Assembly (NCBI RefSeq): GCF_040712315.1 | Contig: NC_134013.1 | Coordinates: 88,170,001 to 88,234,000, forward strand | DNA length: 64,000 nt | Source: Castanea sativa | Lineage: Eukaryota; Streptophyta; Magnoliopsida; Fagales; Fagaceae | Reading direction: 5' to 3' | Part shown: one piece after another, positions 12,701 to 23,110 of the stretch | Layout: each line of letters opens with the position of its first letter | How positions within the stretch are numbered: position 1 is the first letter of the stretch | Notes under the pieces: model-generated | The model's database searches: none | What the model saw: the letters and a program-made list of their open reading frames with translations, nothing else | Told to the model about the DNA's origin: nothing | Translations under genes and position numbers: made by a program

Positions 12701-13700
12701 CCTTGTCTTCTACTACTATTATTTATTGCAATAATCAAGAGTGCAATATAGATCAGCCACAGTAATGTCTTTTATAAGAAGACTAAAGAAATCAAAATTG
12801 ATTATAACTTCATTTGTCACAATCTTCTTTAAATGTTACCTTACAAGTGCAATCCATTCCTCTCCTATGCTCATTTAGACCTTGTTAACCTAATATTTCC
12901 ATTACTGGGGTGAAAAGATAGGCTCTAAGGCATGGTTATCAACGTTTGGTTGCCCATAATTTCTTTCTTTCACTCCCTCTCACTATTAGTTAGCTGACAT
13001 CTTCACTACATCTTATTCATTAGGTTGATTATGTGATTTTAAATCCAAATTTAAATTGGTTTCCTGCAACCCATCTTGAGTTTTAGGGGCTGTTAGAGCA
13101 CATTAAGTTATAGGCATAAATAAAGTATCCTTCGCTTCTGTATAGTACTCAAATTACAATTACTGCATTCATAGATTGTGCATATTAAAAAATCTCACTT
13201 GTATAGTTGTAGTCTATTGTTTTACACAATTGAATATTAACAAGAAGAATGGTAACAAGAAAGATCACATCTTTGTTATGACAGTTTCTATAAATTTAAT
13301 ACTAATTCATAATATTCTCATACAAAGAATTTTGCCACCTAAACAAGGAATATTATAATTCTAAGAATAATAATAATATTAATAATTGATTAAATATTAA
13401 AATTAATTGAATGGAAGTGAAAAGAAAAAGTCAGTGGTGGCCCAACAACTATCTAATGGGCATCTCATCCATCGTCAGAACCTTTCCCTTTTAGCTAGGA
13501 CACCAATGCTTTCTTTTGATCTTTTCTAGAACTCTTTCTTTTTCTTACTCCACCTTTTTCATTTCTCAACAAATTTATGTATTAGAATATTCTTCTCCTC
13601 ATGTCTAGCAAAGCATAATGTCTTTATTTAGTTCTAGCTTTCCCCAAGAATATATTGAAGCCCTCATCTTCCAAGCAAGCTTTGAGTATTTTGAACTCAA
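9716..13700. other. Intergenic DNA upstream of the kinase gene
   Basis: No gene was recognised. A 29-bp tandem repeat lies at 11679-11736. Around 10960-11070 there is a cluster of TGGGCY / RGCCCA words (for example TTGGGCCTT, AAGCCCAA, ATGGGCTTC), which resemble plant site II promoter motifs, but no gene start follows nearby. The 121-codon frame on the minus strand at 10565-10930 has no recognisable domain. Confidence 0.45.
11679..11736. repeat. Tandem repeat, 2 x 29 bp
   Basis: The unit GAACAACTATTAGAACTGAG plus AAGATTTGT is present twice in a row (11679-11707 and 11708-11736), essentially identical. Low divergence suggests a recent slip duplication. Confidence 0.8.
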
Positions 13701-13720
13701 AGCTAATTAACCCTCCCTTT

Positions 13721-13730
13721 GCTATAAACA
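13721..13730 (+). promoter_or_regulatory. Candidate TATA box of the kinase gene
   Basis: GCTATAAACA lies 37-46 bp upstream of the ATG at 13767, which would imply a very short 5' leader. Supported by sequence match only. Confidence 0.35.
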
Positions 13731-13766
13731 AAAGCAGTTAGTCCAAGAAGTTCAAGAAGAAGAAAA

Positions 13767-14828
13767 ATGGAAGAATATGACTATGAAGAACTTGTAAAGG
13801 CAACAGAGAACTTCTCTCCAAAGAGATTCGTTGGCAAAGGAAGTCATGGATCGGTCTATAAAGGCACAGTCAAAGACAACAAACTCGTTGCAATAAAGAA
13901 GCCAACTTATTATAGCTCAGAAGTTGTTCATGAAAACTCGAAGCTCGACAATGAAATACGTGTATTGTTGTCTCTACGTGAAAACCCACATGTGATCAAC
14001 CTTCTTGGGACAAGTCACGACTCAGCCAACAACAAAAAACTCCTTGTCATGGAACTCATGCCTAATGGCTCTCTCCATGACTTGCTTCATGTTTGTAACA
14101 CACTACCAACGTGGTCTAAGCGAGTTGAAATCGCCATCCGAGTTGCTCGAGCGGTGCAATTTCTTCATGAAGGCAAGCCTTCGGTTATTCACAGAGACAT
14201 CAAGTCAGCAAACATTTTGTTTGATTCAAATTGGAATGCAAAATTGGCAGATTTTGGACTTGCTGTTCTACAAAGTGATGACCAGGTGAGTCAATTACCT
14301 GCTGGTACTATTGGGTACTTGGACCCTTGTTACGCTACTCCTAGCAAACTTAGCACAAAAAATGATGTGTTTAGCTTTGGGGTTGTGTTATTAGAGATTA
14401 TTAGTGGTAGGAAAGCTATTGATATGTGTAGGACTCCTGCCTCTATTGTGGATTGGGCAGTACCATTGATTGGGGAGCTACGTGCCCATGAAATTTGTGA
14501 CCCAAGGATTGCATTATTGCCTACGTACATGGAGGCCACGATGAGACACATGTTATGTATTGCAGCTCGTTGTGTTTCATCAAATGAAGAGCTTCGTCCT
14601 TCAATTGGAGAAATTACTAGGGTGATAGAAAACCATGGTGTTGTCCAGAGAGTTAGGTTTCCCATTTGGATGAGCTTTTTGAGGAGTGTGATCCTCATGA
14701 GGAGGCAGAGAAAACAGGCTAGAAGGTGGCAAGCAAGATGTGCTACACAACAAGGTGAAGTTCATACCCATACATCAACAAGCGGTAAGTTATTATTGAA
14801 GGAGGTTTTGGCTGAACAATACGTTTAG
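13767..14828 (+). CDS. Receptor-like cytoplasmic Ser/Thr kinase (At5g23170/At3g51990-like)
   Basis: This is an intronless 353-residue protein kinase with no signal peptide or membrane segment, so a cytoplasmic or peripheral RLCK. Residues 7-17 form the ELVKATENFS lead-in typical of receptor-like kinases. The glycine loop is at 23-30 (GKGSHGSV), the ATP-binding Lys at 44, and helix-C Glu at about 63. The catalytic loop HRDIKSAN spans 142-149 (Asp144), DFG is at 162-164, and the activation segment reads GTIGYLDPCY around 180-189. All catalytic residues are present, so it should be active. The tail (about 310-325) is strongly basic (RRQRKQARR) and may serve membrane or nucleic-acid contact. Length and single-exon form match the Arabidopsis At5g23170/At3g51990 group, which is related to CRINKLY4-type kinases; the substrate is unknown. 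ATG at 13767 is the first in frame and places the kinase domain at the expected position. The stop lies inside a 50-bp tandem duplication. Confidence 0.88.
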   Translation: MEEYDYEELVKATENFSPKRFVGKGSHGSVYKGTVKDNKLVAIKKPTYYSSEVVHENSKLDNEIRVLLSLRENPHVINLLGTSHDSANNKKLLVMELMPNGSLHDLLHVCNTLPTWSKRVEIAIRVARAVQFLHEGKPSVIHRDIKSANILFDSNWNAKLADFGLAVLQSDDQVSQLPAGTIGYLDPCYATPSKLSTKNDVFSFGVVLLEIISGRKAIDMCRTPASIVDWAVPLIGELRAHEICDPRIALLPTYMEATMRHMLCIAARCVSSNEELRPSIGEITRVIENHGVVQRVRFPIWMSFLRSVILMRRQRKQARRWQARCATQQGEVHTHTSTSGKLLLKEVLAEQYV

Positions 14829-14890
14829 GATACAATATTTTATTATTGAAGGAGGTTTTGGCTGAACAATATGTTTAGGATACAATATTT
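14791..14890. repeat. 50-bp tandem duplication spanning the kinase stop codon
   Basis: Bases 14791-14840 and 14841-14890 differ at one position only (C at 14822, T at 14872). Copy 1 contains the last 12 codons and the TAG; copy 2 lies wholly in the 3' UTR. The near identity points to a recent event. Confidence 0.92.
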
Positions 14891-16500
14891 TTTACAATTT
14901 TTTTTCATCACAGAATTGATATAGTATGTACTGATTGATGTATGAGTAATATACTCTAATCATAATATATCAAATTAATAATTGCAAAAAAAATATTGCA
15001 CCCCTAACATTACTCTTTTTAACACCCAAGTGAGTTCATTGCTCAAAATAGATCCTAGTTGATACAGAGCTCATTTTAGTCAAAAATCCAACCGAGAAGG
15101 AAAAAGGTATATAGTATATCAGATATACATAATATCCCTCTCATCATATGGCATAAACTCCACACAATCCTTATGAGAGGGACATTACATACGTGCAATA
15201 CATATGATATTTTTTTTTCGTTGAAAGGGTCAAAGGTTAGTATGATCTTATCATTAAAATATGAAGTTTTTTGAGACCTGCAGCGCATGCACTCCAAAGT
15301 CCAAACACAAGATTCCCAAGAGTTGGTGGGAGGCAGAGAATAACAAAGCTTTTTTTTTCTTTGATGCCCTGTCATTCTAATCCATGCTAATGGCCACAAT
15401 TTTCTTACTTTCAATATTCCATTATAGAGTTGTCGTATTGGTGCTGTGGTGTTTTTACTTTATTTGGTCCTACATACACTTCCTTATAAGTGCTTCCCAT
15501 CTTCAACATCTCTCTCAGACTAACATGCTTTAGTTCCTCATCCTTGAGTTGGCCCTTTTATAGTACCCCATGCATTATGTTTCTTTGCAAGCTAGGTTGG
15601 CTCAAAATTATTGGCCCTTTACAGTTATAAATGTAATCAATAATTGGATTACATTTTTTTTAAACTACTCCCTTCTTATAAAATATTTAGATTATTAAAG
15701 ATTAATAACTATTTTGTAAATATTTTTTAACTTTAAAATTATATACAAAAATAAGAGTTTATAAATTAGATAATATATATATATAACATCTTATTAAGAT
15801 GAAATTTGGCATAAATATTTAAGGAAAAAAAAATTCCAACTACAGTTATAAAATTAATCATCAAATAGTTCTTTTGGGTAATGGTCTAAGGAAATGAACG
15901 ATTCCATAAGCTTGTCTAAACAGTTCTTTTTTTTTTTAATAATTAAAATAAAATAAAATTATAAACATTTGTTACACTAGGCTGATTTTTAAACACTATA
16001 AATTAAATAGAAAAATTATTAGTTTATATTGTATTATCAACGTAAGTTTTGCATTCCAAATTAAATAAATGTGTACAACGTAAATTTTATATTGATAGTA
16101 CAATAAAAACTAATATTGGTTTTAAGAGAGAGATAGAGATAGAGATAGAGGTGTGCATGTAGATTTGCGTACCAGAGTCAACAATTATCGAGGAGGGCCA
16201 TGAACAATGTATGGTACGTTTTATTTAAAGAAAGAATCGTTGTGTTTGTATGTTTCTTCCAGAGGAAACAATTATTGATCGAGTACCATGAACAATGGTG
16301 AGTGAGTCTTATGTTTTTCTTTATAAAATAAAATAAAATGAGCCCGATTTTCGGTTGGCACATAATTGAATTGATTTTGCATAGATCTGCCTGATTAATT
16401 ATTTGAACTTTGAAGGGAACAAATGTGAGTTTAATTAACAATTTAACATTCTTCAGTCAATTATTAGACACTAGTACTAACGTCACTTTGTAAGAAAAGT
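14891..16500. other. Intergenic DNA, nothing recognised
   Basis: AT-rich with no gene. The 112-codon minus-strand frame at 15076-15414 has no recognisable domain or plausible composition. A GATAGA microsatellite is at about 16126-16150. Confidence 0.45.
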
Positions 16501-16502
16501 TG

Positions 16503-16686
16503 TGTAACATTGAACCTGTATATTATAATTGGATTAGGTCTCAAAAAACACAGCTACCTCATTCGATGATTTCATTTATCCACTACACAACTTTAAAGAA
16601 AAATGCTTTGTCTGATCTAACAATATTGGAGTCCTACGTGTTTTTTGAGACCTAATCCAATTATAACATACAGGTTCAATGTTACA
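16503..16686. repeat. 49-bp near-perfect inverted repeat with 86-nt loop
   Basis: Arms 16503-16551 and 16638-16686 are reverse complements over 49 bp with a single mismatch, and pairing stops abruptly on both sides. A transcript from either strand would fold into a long near-perfect hairpin. It could be a young foldback/MITE, an inverted duplication, or a small-RNA-producing hairpin. No target duplication is visible outside the arms. Confidence 0.85.
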
Positions 16687-16799
16687 TATTGAGAATATTT
16701 TTTCAATGTGTGGACCTAGTGACAGATAAAAGTGGAGACTGTAGTCACATCTCAGCTTTATTATAATTATTACTAGTCGTGAAACTATGCAATGCACGA

Positions 16800-17558
16800 A
16801 AAAACTATTGAGTCTGAAAAAAAATTCAACAATGAGTAAATAGACATTTAAAAAAAAAATTAATTAACCAAAAATATAGCTTTTAATAAGAAAACAAAAA
16901 ATCACATGAACCTAATAAAAAGCATTTGAGGTGAAGAATCAAGATCAACCTACTGAGATGTAAATACCAAAAATTCCAAGAGTTTAAGTTGGACTTATTA
17001 GAGAGATAGAGTTTCACTTCTGGTTAAGTTTGAACTAAAAATAATAATTTTATTTAAATAAAATGATAATTTTATTTAAATATTGTGCTGATGTGGAAAA
17101 TTGTGAAAGTTTCAGAGACTTTGGTTTTGTATACATATAAATTATTTTAAATATTGGCACATTGAATGAGCTTTTATGTAACCTAGTCCCAGACAATGTT
17201 ATTGCTTTGATCCTAAATAAATCTCTAGAATTTGTCATACACTCGTAGATTTAAAACTGGTACCGTCAAAGAACTAGTTTTACTTAGTATTTGACCAATT
17301 TTTGTTGGTTTTGGAGCTTTTTATCGAACTAGATTGGTGCCCGATTCTCAGTTTAACTAGTTAATCGGCTAGTCTGGTCCAATTTTTAAAACTATGCACA
17401 CACTATAGTAGATGAGACTTATAATTGTTCGTCTTATTATATAAGGTGAGATATTTTAAATCTAATGTGAAGTTGGAATTTTTTTTTTTCTAATACTCCT
17501 TACAAGCGGTTTATACGTTTTGAATAACCTAAAGCAGAAGCAAATATAAATAAATTCA
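16800..17558. other. AT-rich intergenic DNA
   Basis: No gene was recognised. At about 16774-16800 the minus strand reads CGTGCATTGCATAG...CACGACTAGT, a weak match to a Helitron 3' end (degenerate hairpin then CTAG). This is too degenerate to call. Confidence 0.35.
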
Positions 17559-18183
17559 TCATTTATATTAAAAAATAACACAAGACTTTAATAACATAAG
17601 AAAAATATAATTTTATCAAGAACCCACAAAAATTACCCTAAGATAGTGACATAATTCTTAATAAAGCAACTACTCTTTCTACACAAACATTTCCTCCCAA
17701 AGCATCACCAAAGTGGATTGAAATGGACCAAATTGAACCGAGATAGACTAGAGTGGACTAAATAGATCAAAATAGACCAAAGTTGGCCCAATAGACCAAA
17801 ATAGATTGAAGTGAACCAAATAAACCGGAATGGATCGAAGTGGATTGAATGGACCTAAATCAATAGAAATGCTAGGTTAAGTCGGTTCTGCCAAGTGGCA
17901 CATTTCTTGAGAATCTATCATTTAGGCTTCCATCTTATTAAAGTTTGCATTTATCTTAAATTTTTAGCTCATTGAATGTGTTAATGGAACAAATACACAT
18001 ATTAATTATCTATAAGTGAGCACTAATATCACACACACACACATACACACACACACAAAAGTATTTTATATAATTTTTTAAAAAAATTTTATATAAGAAA
18101 GCAAAAACCTCATGCGGGAGATTATGCAATTTTGCCATGTGGCGCTTTATTAGAGTAATTTGTTATTTAAATTTTCACCTCAC
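17559..18183. repeat. Dispersed repeat, copy A
   Basis: This segment is roughly 85% identical by eye to 20046-20880. Shared landmarks in order are GACTTTAATAACATAA, a degenerate TGGACCAAA minisatellite, GCCAAGTGGCACATT, an AC microsatellite and CATGTGGCGCTTTATTA, ending at CACCTCACC. A third partial relative is at about 21230-21340 (ATGTGGCACATTCTTTGAGA). It is non-coding. The two copies flank the gypsy fragment 18184-20034. Confidence 0.7.
17711..17870. repeat. Degenerate 11-12-bp minisatellite (TGGACCAAA type)
   Basis: About a dozen degenerate units of the form TGGACCAAANTG occur in a row. The same minisatellite recurs at 20193-20340 (copy B) and separately at 38697-38885. Confidence 0.75.
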
Positions 18184-18609
18184 CAAAGAATGCAACCATT
18201 GTGTACCCAAGACCACTGCACAATCACCAAGGGGTAATATGTTCAAATCCACCTTAAAGATATGCCCTTGAACTCTAAGTGGAACCCCATAACTAACTCC
18301 TTTAGTCTTGATTAAAGCACCATTAGCAATTTGGACTTCAAATGTATCCTGAGATGACAAAGGTAAATTCAAGGCCTTCCACATACCTTCATCTAGGAAA
18401 TTATGTGTGCTGCCACTATCAATCAAAATAACCATCTCTTGCTGCTTGATTCTTGCCAAAACCCTCATTGTACCTGGAGATGGGCTACCAAATAATGCAT
18501 AAAGGGTGATTTCAGCCACACTACCCTTCAATTCTGTAGTACCATCTGCAGTACCTTCAATGCTATTGCCTTTGGATCCTACCATATCCTCCTCCACACC
18601 TTGCTCCAA
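18184..18609 (-). pseudogene. Retropepsin-like aspartic protease fragment (Ty3/gypsy)
   Basis: The frame contains the protease core VILIDSGSTHNFLD (catalytic DSG) followed by VQIANGALIKTKG and CAVVLGTQWLHSL. This matches the RVP_2 type protease that follows gag in plant gypsy elements. It reads in a different frame from the linker 18579-18764 and has no ATG of its own. It is cut at about 18184 just after the QWL motif. Reverse transcriptase should follow but does not. Confidence 0.8.
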
Positions 18610-18735
18610 CCCACATACACATCAGAATCCACTTCTTTTAATGGAACATCAAAATGAAATTCAAACAATCCCTCCATAAGGAAAGTTTTTGGAGTCTTGC
18701 ATTGGTCCTGCATGCCACTTTTCCTCACAATGGAA

Positions 18736-19616
18736 TCAAATTCCCTTCTTCCTTCTTTCTTCAATTTGGGTAGCAGGTAGTCTTTGAATAGGAAATCTGG
18801 AAGTTTTTACATCCATCTTTTCATTCTTGATTGCTAGTGGTGGTCCAAGAATAGAGGGTTTAGGCACATCTATCCAAGGCTTAGTGGTTTTCTTGTTACT
18901 AAGGAGGTACTCTTCTTGTATTTTAGCAAGGCCAAAGGCTAAATTGAGGTTTTGTGGATTAAACATCTTGACAAGTAAACGAATTTCATCCCTTAACCCA
19001 CTTAAAAAGCAACTAAGTTTATGTTTATCTGATAATTCCTTGATCCTATTTGATAAAGCTTCAAATTGAGCCTTGTAGGAAGAAACAGAACTGACCAGCC
19101 TTAATTTTGTTAATGCTTCCATCTGATCATCATAGGCCAAAGCTCCAAATCTGATATGTAAAGCTCTCATGAAGGCTTCCCAGCTAGTGAATTGCCCTAT
19201 TTCCTCAGCTTCTTGAAACCAGATCAAAGCTTCATCCTCTATGTGATAAGAAGCTAGAAGAATCCTTTGATTGATGGGAGTATTGTACAATTGGAAGAAC
19301 TGATGAGCCTTATAGACCCAACCAAAGGGATTTTCTCCTTTGAATCTTGGGAATTCCAATCTCACTGTCTTTGGAATTGCTGTGAATAAGTCCAATGGTG
19401 TTGTTTTAGTGGCTGGAGTTGAAGGTGCAGTCCCATTTTGCCATTGATTTTAGCCTCAGTGAGTCCTTGCACAGTTTTTGTCAATGTCTATAACACTGAA
19501 GTTATGGCATCTAGTTTTTGATGAATGCCTCATATTTCTTGTTCATGCTGGTCAGAAGTGAATGAAAGATTTTTGTATTTCTCATTGAGAGTAGTCAAGG
19601 ATCGTGTTTCCGCCAT
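18736..19616 (-). pseudogene. gag polyprotein (Ty3/gypsy), broken
   Basis: The start MAETRSLTTLNEKY at 19616 is typical of plant gypsy gag and sits just downstream of the primer-binding site. Two in-frame stops and a frameshift follow before the main open part (from about 19395). That part carries the capsid-like retrotrans_gag domain: LEFPRFKGENPFGWVYKA, then EAFMRALHIRFG, then KLSCFLSGLRDEIR. The open frame ends at TGA 18736-18738, exactly where the first Cys of the CCHC zinc knuckle should be. The rest of the knuckle is visible just after it in the same frame (FHCEEKWHAG), and a small deletion then changes frame. Function is lost. Confidence 0.8.
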
Positions 19617-19628
19617 GAAGACAGAGTA

Positions 19629-19641
19629 GGCTTTGATACCA
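19629..19641 (-). other. Primer-binding site (initiator tRNA-Met type)
   Basis: The minus strand reads TGGTATCAAAGCC, one base from the usual plant TGGTATCAGAGCC, three bases inside the LTR end. Confidence 0.8.
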
Positions 19642-19644
19642 AAT

Positions 19645-20034
19645 TGATAGAATTAACTTGAGAAAGGTGATTGTGTTCAAGGGTTGTTTCGAGAAAAACC
19701 AACCTCCAAGGGAGAATAATAGACAATAGGAAGAACAGAGAGGAATTGAGAGTTAGGAAAGAATGAACCAAAGGAAAATTGGTATTGTTTTTGCTTACCC
19801 TTGCCATACATCCCTCTCTACCTTATATACATTTTAGTACCATTATTTGGTAGTTACAATCAGTTACAAGCATCAATTGACCCTAAGCTAGCATATATAG
19901 CTGGCATAGTAACCAACTACTAGCTCAGCACTAACATATTAACACTAACATACCTACACACAGAAGCGCGTGCACACACACACACACACACACATTCACT
20001 CACTACATCTATCAAGTCAATACAACTCTTATCA
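19645..20034 (-). repeat. 5' LTR of the gypsy remnant
   Basis: About 390 bp. On the minus strand it starts TGATAAGAG and ends TTCTATCA, so the termini TGATA/TATCA are perfectly inverted. A TATA-like TATATAAGG lies near the middle (plus about 19821-19829). The primer-binding site follows directly. No partner LTR was found. Confidence 0.75.
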
Positions 20035-20499
20035 CCCTTTTATCTTTTATATTAGAAAATAACATAAGACTTTAATAACATAAAAAAAGTGTAATTTTAT
20101 CAAGAATCCACCAAAATTACACTGAGAAAGTGACATAATTGTTAATAAAACAACTCCTCTTTCTATACAAACCTTTCCTCCCAAAGTGTTACAGAAGTGA
20201 ATTGAAATGGACCAAATTGAACTGAGATAGACCAAAGTGGACTGAATAGACCAAAGTGGGCCCAATAAACCAAAATAGATGAAAGTGGACCAAATAAACC
20301 AGAATGGATCGAATTGGATTGAATGGACCCAAATGGACAAAAATTTTAGGTTAAGTCGGTTATGCCAAGTGGCACATTCCTTGAGACTCTATCATTTAGG
20401 CTTCCATCTCATTAAAGTTTGCATTTATCTCAAATTTTTAGTTCATTGAATGTGTTAATGGAATAAATACATATATTAATTATCTATAGGTGAGCACTA

Positions 20500-20502
<3 letters not shown>

Positions 20503-20573
<71 letters not shown>
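20503..20573. repeat. (AC)n microsatellite, 71 bp
   Basis: An uninterrupted AC run inside repeat copy B. The same place in copy A (about 18030-18057) is short and impure. Confidence 0.98.
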
Positions 20574-20575
<2 letters not shown>

Positions 20576-20593
20576 TAAGTATTATAAATAATT

Positions 20594-20758
20594 ACCACCG
20601 CTCCCCCTTGGTGCGGTGGTCACTCTACAAGTATAAATGCTTGTGGAGTGTGGGGGGATAAGGTCCGGGGTTCAAATCTCTAGGAGGGAGCTTTACACAC
20701 ATATACACGTAGAGATTAAGCTAGAGTAGAAATTCTATCTTGTATATATATAAAAAAA
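20594..20758 (+). mobile_element. tRNA-derived SINE with 17-bp target duplication
   Basis: The 165-bp element has an RNA polymerase III box A (TGGTGCGGTGG, 20609-20619) and box B (GGTTCAAATC, 20669-20678), and ends in an A-rich tail. It is flanked by the perfect 17-bp direct repeat AAGTATTATAAATAATT (20577-20593 and 20759-20775). That is the signature of LINE-mediated insertion of a tRNA-derived SINE. The perfect duplication suggests it is fairly young. It is absent from the matching place in repeat copy A. Confidence 0.88.
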
Positions 20759-21508
20759 AAGTATTATAAATAATTAAAAAAAATTTATATAAGAAAGCAA
20801 AAGCCTCATGTGGGAGATTATGCAATTCTACCATGTGGCGCTTTATTAAAGTAAATTTTTATTTAACTTTCCACCTCACCTTCTTTACTTATTTTGGATT
20901 ATAATAAAATTTTATACTAACTCCAATGCATCGAAGAAACAACAACTATAATTAAAAAAACAATCAACTCCTTAGTTACACCACATAATAACTAATTTCT
21001 AATTTATATGACATTTACTCTATAGTCTTAATTCTTCATCTCCTTAATTTTGTATTACATTTTTAATTAAATAAAAACCTCTATATTATCACAACACTAT
21101 TTCATGTTATTACTTTAAAATATTTTTAATATTCTATATAATCTTCTCACATAGTAGCTTATTGAATTATTTGTGAATTGCGTGGGTTTATTGCTGGTAC
21201 ATATAAAAGCAAAGATCTCGTGTTGAAGAACATAAGGTTGTGTCATGTGGCACATTCTTTGAGAATCTCTTTATTTAGTCTTCTACTTTAACTAAGTTTG
21301 CATTTATATCAAGATATTAGTTCATTGAATTAGCTGATAAGAAATTAGTTCATTGAATTATATTAAATGAATTTATAGGATTCTTTTTATAAATTCTACA
21401 TAAGAAATAATTTTTAGTTAGAATAATAATAAAAAATTTAGAATATGAAATTCTTTCTCATGTTTAGTTGCTTTGAAAACAGTTGATACAAAAGTCATAA
21501 AAAATTAA

Positions 21509-21695
21509 GGGAAATGCTAATGAATACTCTTAGGACATTGGTTAAAAATCTATTTAAAGAAAGTTTTTATGAGAAAAGAAAAAACAATAATTAATGTTTT
21601 GACAGTTTTTTTTTTCATTTCCTATAAAAGTGGTATTAAAACGTTCCTAAAATAGATTGTTAACCAATGCCCTAAGGGCACTTGTTAGCATGACC
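21509..21695. mobile_element. MITE with about 50-bp inverted ends
   Basis: The left end (ATGCTAATGAATACTCTTAG plus GACATTGGTTAAAAATCTAT) aligns with the reverse complement of the right end (ATGCTAACAAGTGCCCTTAG plus GGCATTGGTTAACAATCTAT). It is short, AT-rich and non-coding. Confidence 0.65.
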
Positions 21696-21767
21696 CAAAA
21701 ATTAAATATTTGTGATACTAAAATTAATCTTAACTATTTAAATTTTCTAACTCATTTTGGTGACATG

Positions 21768-21768
<1 letters not shown>

Positions 21769-21810
<42 letters not shown>
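21769..21810. repeat. (TG)n microsatellite
   Basis: 21 uninterrupted TG units. Confidence 0.97.
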
Positions 21811-21816
<6 letters not shown>

Positions 21817-23110
21817 CCTAATATTGTAGTATTTATTCCATGTAATTAGATAGTTTACTAATAGAATACACATTTTTATTTTTTTATATTAATTATTTCT
21901 AAGATTTATATGAGAAACAATTGAATTTTTTTAATAAATTTTTTTATGTGAGGAAAAATTGATTTGATATATGGTATTTTTGCTCAAATTTAGTTTTTTT
22001 TTTTTTTTTTTTTGCATCAATTGAACCAATGTCCAATAAAAAGGGAAAAAAATAGCAATACACAATCAAGAATGTAAAAAAAATAAAGAATATTTGCATT
22101 TTTTAGTAGGCATGAAACATGCCTATCTATATTAGATACTATATCATGCAATTTTCAATTTGTAAACACACACACATTGTATGATCGAATTACTACACTA
22201 CTCTTAGTGTCTTTCTATTTTGTCTATAAAATAACTAAATATTACAATTTTTTATAAGGAAAATTATTGAAATAATTTTTCTTATATGTAAATAGTCGGA
22301 GGTGGGAAATTTGAATCATGAATATATCTATTGGAGAGACACTAACTATAGTTAAGTTATTGGCAAAAATCATTGAAATATTAGAGAAAACTAAAAATAT
22401 AATCTGCCTACAAAATTTGCACAGGAACATTTAGTATATTATGAAAAGGGAAATTATAAGTATCTATGCAATAAAAAAAACATAGAAAGTAGTCAAATTA
22501 CAAGAAATCTGCTCATAAGAGAAGAAGTGAAGTAGTATTGAAGAAAGGAAGCAAAATTGATGTAAAAGGAGGTGAAGTGCAAAGAAGGTTTGATGACCAA
22601 AACGATAGAAGTGTTGTTCTGTTACTGAAGAAACTACTTATAGTTTTAGAAGGAAAAAGGAAGCCATGTGAAAGAAACCTGAGGAAATAGCTGTTAGTTA
22701 TTGAGAGATATATAGGTGGCTAATTATTATTGGTGGAGTGATTTTAGGAAAGTTGTTAGAGTCAGTTACATTTCATTTCTCGCGTGTTTGCTTTCTTGTT
22801 AGAGCTGTCTTCAGTAGTATAAACAGAGTAGTGATGCTATGTAATATTGGTTAACACTTGTAATTACAAAATTTCAGTAATAAGATTTTCTCTTTCAATT
22901 AGAAAATTATTGAGGCATGCCATCCTTCTTGCACATTAGGTTGATTAGTAAAAATAAATGATTTTTCAGTTTTTATGGTTAAGAGCAAACATATTTCTGC
23001 CAAATAGATTTAGTTGGATAAAAATGTAAAACAATTATTATTAAAACAGTAATCATTAAGAAAACAACTTATATACTAAATATATAGCATCTTAAAAGAA
23101 TGAAATGATT

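Larger units (their letters stand above)
18184..20034 (-). mobile_element. Ty3/gypsy LTR retrotransposon, truncated after protease
   Basis: Reading on the minus strand: a 5' LTR (20034-19645), a primer-binding site complementary to initiator tRNA-Met (19641-19629), gag from ATG 19616, then protease to about 18184, where the element is cut off. Reverse transcriptase, RNase H, integrase and the 3' LTR are absent. The break coincides with the end of flanking repeat copy A. It cannot move by itself, and its frames are broken (see gag and protease entries). Confidence 0.85.
20046..20880. repeat. Dispersed repeat, copy B
   Basis: Second copy of the 17559-18183 repeat, starting directly beyond the gypsy LTR. 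It is longer than copy A because of a 71-bp AC microsatellite and an inserted SINE with its target duplication (20577-20775). It ends at the same CACCTCACC, then continues into unique DNA. Confidence 0.7.

Noticed and set aside
15076..15414. 112-codon minus-strand frame
   Set aside because: No domain, and it is crossed by low-complexity runs; probably chance.
16774..16800. Helitron 3' terminus
   Set aside because: CTAG and a degenerate hairpin are present, but no TC start, no helicase and no A/T insertion site could be established.
20594..20758. tRNA gene
   Set aside because: Box A and box B are present, but there is no cloverleaf with acceptor pairing. Flanking 17-bp duplications and an A-tail show a SINE.
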